Of a DNA stretch of 61,386 nucleotides, positions 61,370 through 61,386 are shown piece by piece. Under the pieces are notes generated by a model. The model had not been told where the DNA came from and made no database searches. It was given only the letters and a program-made list of their open reading frames with translations. The first letter of the stretch is position 1. Each line of letters opens with the position of its first letter. This DNA comes from Gemmatimonadales bacterium (GTDB lineage Bacteria > Krumholzibacteriota > Krumholzibacteriia > LZORAL124-64-63): assembly GCA_019038745.1 (NCBI GenBank), contig JAHOYV010000095.1:1-61386 (forward strand). The letters are read 5' to 3'. The position numbers were made by a program, and so were the translations under genes.

Positions 61370-61386
61370 GTCCGACCACCTCAGCC

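Noticed and set aside
1-61386. tRNA, rRNA, CRISPR arrays, integrases, transposases
   Set aside because: I looked for T-loop motifs, regularly spaced repeats and transposase or integrase motifs on both strands and found none I could support. Small or diverged RNA genes could still be missed by eye.

Overview
The window looks like a chromosome fragment from an uncultured Gram-negative bacterium of the FCB (Fibrobacterota-Chlorobiota-Bacteroidota) superphylum, perhaps one of its candidate phyla of the Krumholzibacteriota, Eisenbacteria or Latescibacterota kind. The reasons are two large secreted proteases (C25 gingipain-like and S8 subtilisin-like) ending in FlgD-like type IX-secretion sorting domains (NHPNPFNPET, NYPNPFNPST), a PorV/PorQ-family barrel beside a TonB-dependent receptor, and many lipoproteins with clear lipoboxes. 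No rRNA, tRNA, CRISPR array, prophage or intact insertion sequence was seen, so the exact lineage is not fixed by this sequence.

Layout. 1-3.5 kb: the end of an unknown gene, then a minus-strand operon of archaeal-type HMG-CoA synthase, thiolase and DUF35 zinc-ribbon protein with its own terminator. 3.6-9.4 kb: a chalcone-isomerase-like protein, an unknown gene, a fossil of a kinase-TPR gene, a saccharopine-dehydrogenase-family enzyme, the C25 protease and a small secreted protein. 9.6-16.4 kb: glycogen phosphorylase, a degenerate EAL-HDOD signalling protein, a zinc-ribbon protein, the LemA/HtpX-like pair and a small exported protein. 16.6-20.9 kb: PabA/PabB (folate), a Mut7-C RNase-domain protein and an HNH-nuclease pseudogene split by an in-frame stop. 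21-27 kb: a GT-C membrane glycosyltransferase, the S8 protease with four PKD domains and a lipoprotein.

27.4-36.2 kb is a five-gene, translationally coupled envelope operon: secreted sorting-domain protein, lipoprotein, TonB-dependent receptor, PorV-like barrel, NHL lipoprotein. It is followed by a nucleoside-salvage cluster (ADP-ribosylglycohydrolase, deoxynucleoside kinase, adenosine deaminase, purine nucleoside phosphorylase), triosephosphate isomerase, and three secreted proteins (M16 protease, M1 protease, 14-repeat propeller lipoprotein). 47.7-53 kb holds PepD and a citrate lyase locus in which the acyl carrier protein CitD is fused to CitE, with a C-GCAxxG-C-C protein between it and CitF. 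53-57.9 kb holds a propeller protein, a universal stress protein, a methyltransferase, and trpB behind a complete-looking tryptophan attenuator (promoter, leader peptide with tandem Trp codons, antiterminator and terminator).

From about 57.9 kb base composition and codon use change; the last gene is an 867-residue ankyrin-repeat protein that appears foreign to the rest of the window. The most interesting items are the trp attenuator, the five-gene envelope operon, the CitD-CitE fusion locus, the archaeal-type HMG-CoA operon and the foreign ankyrin gene.
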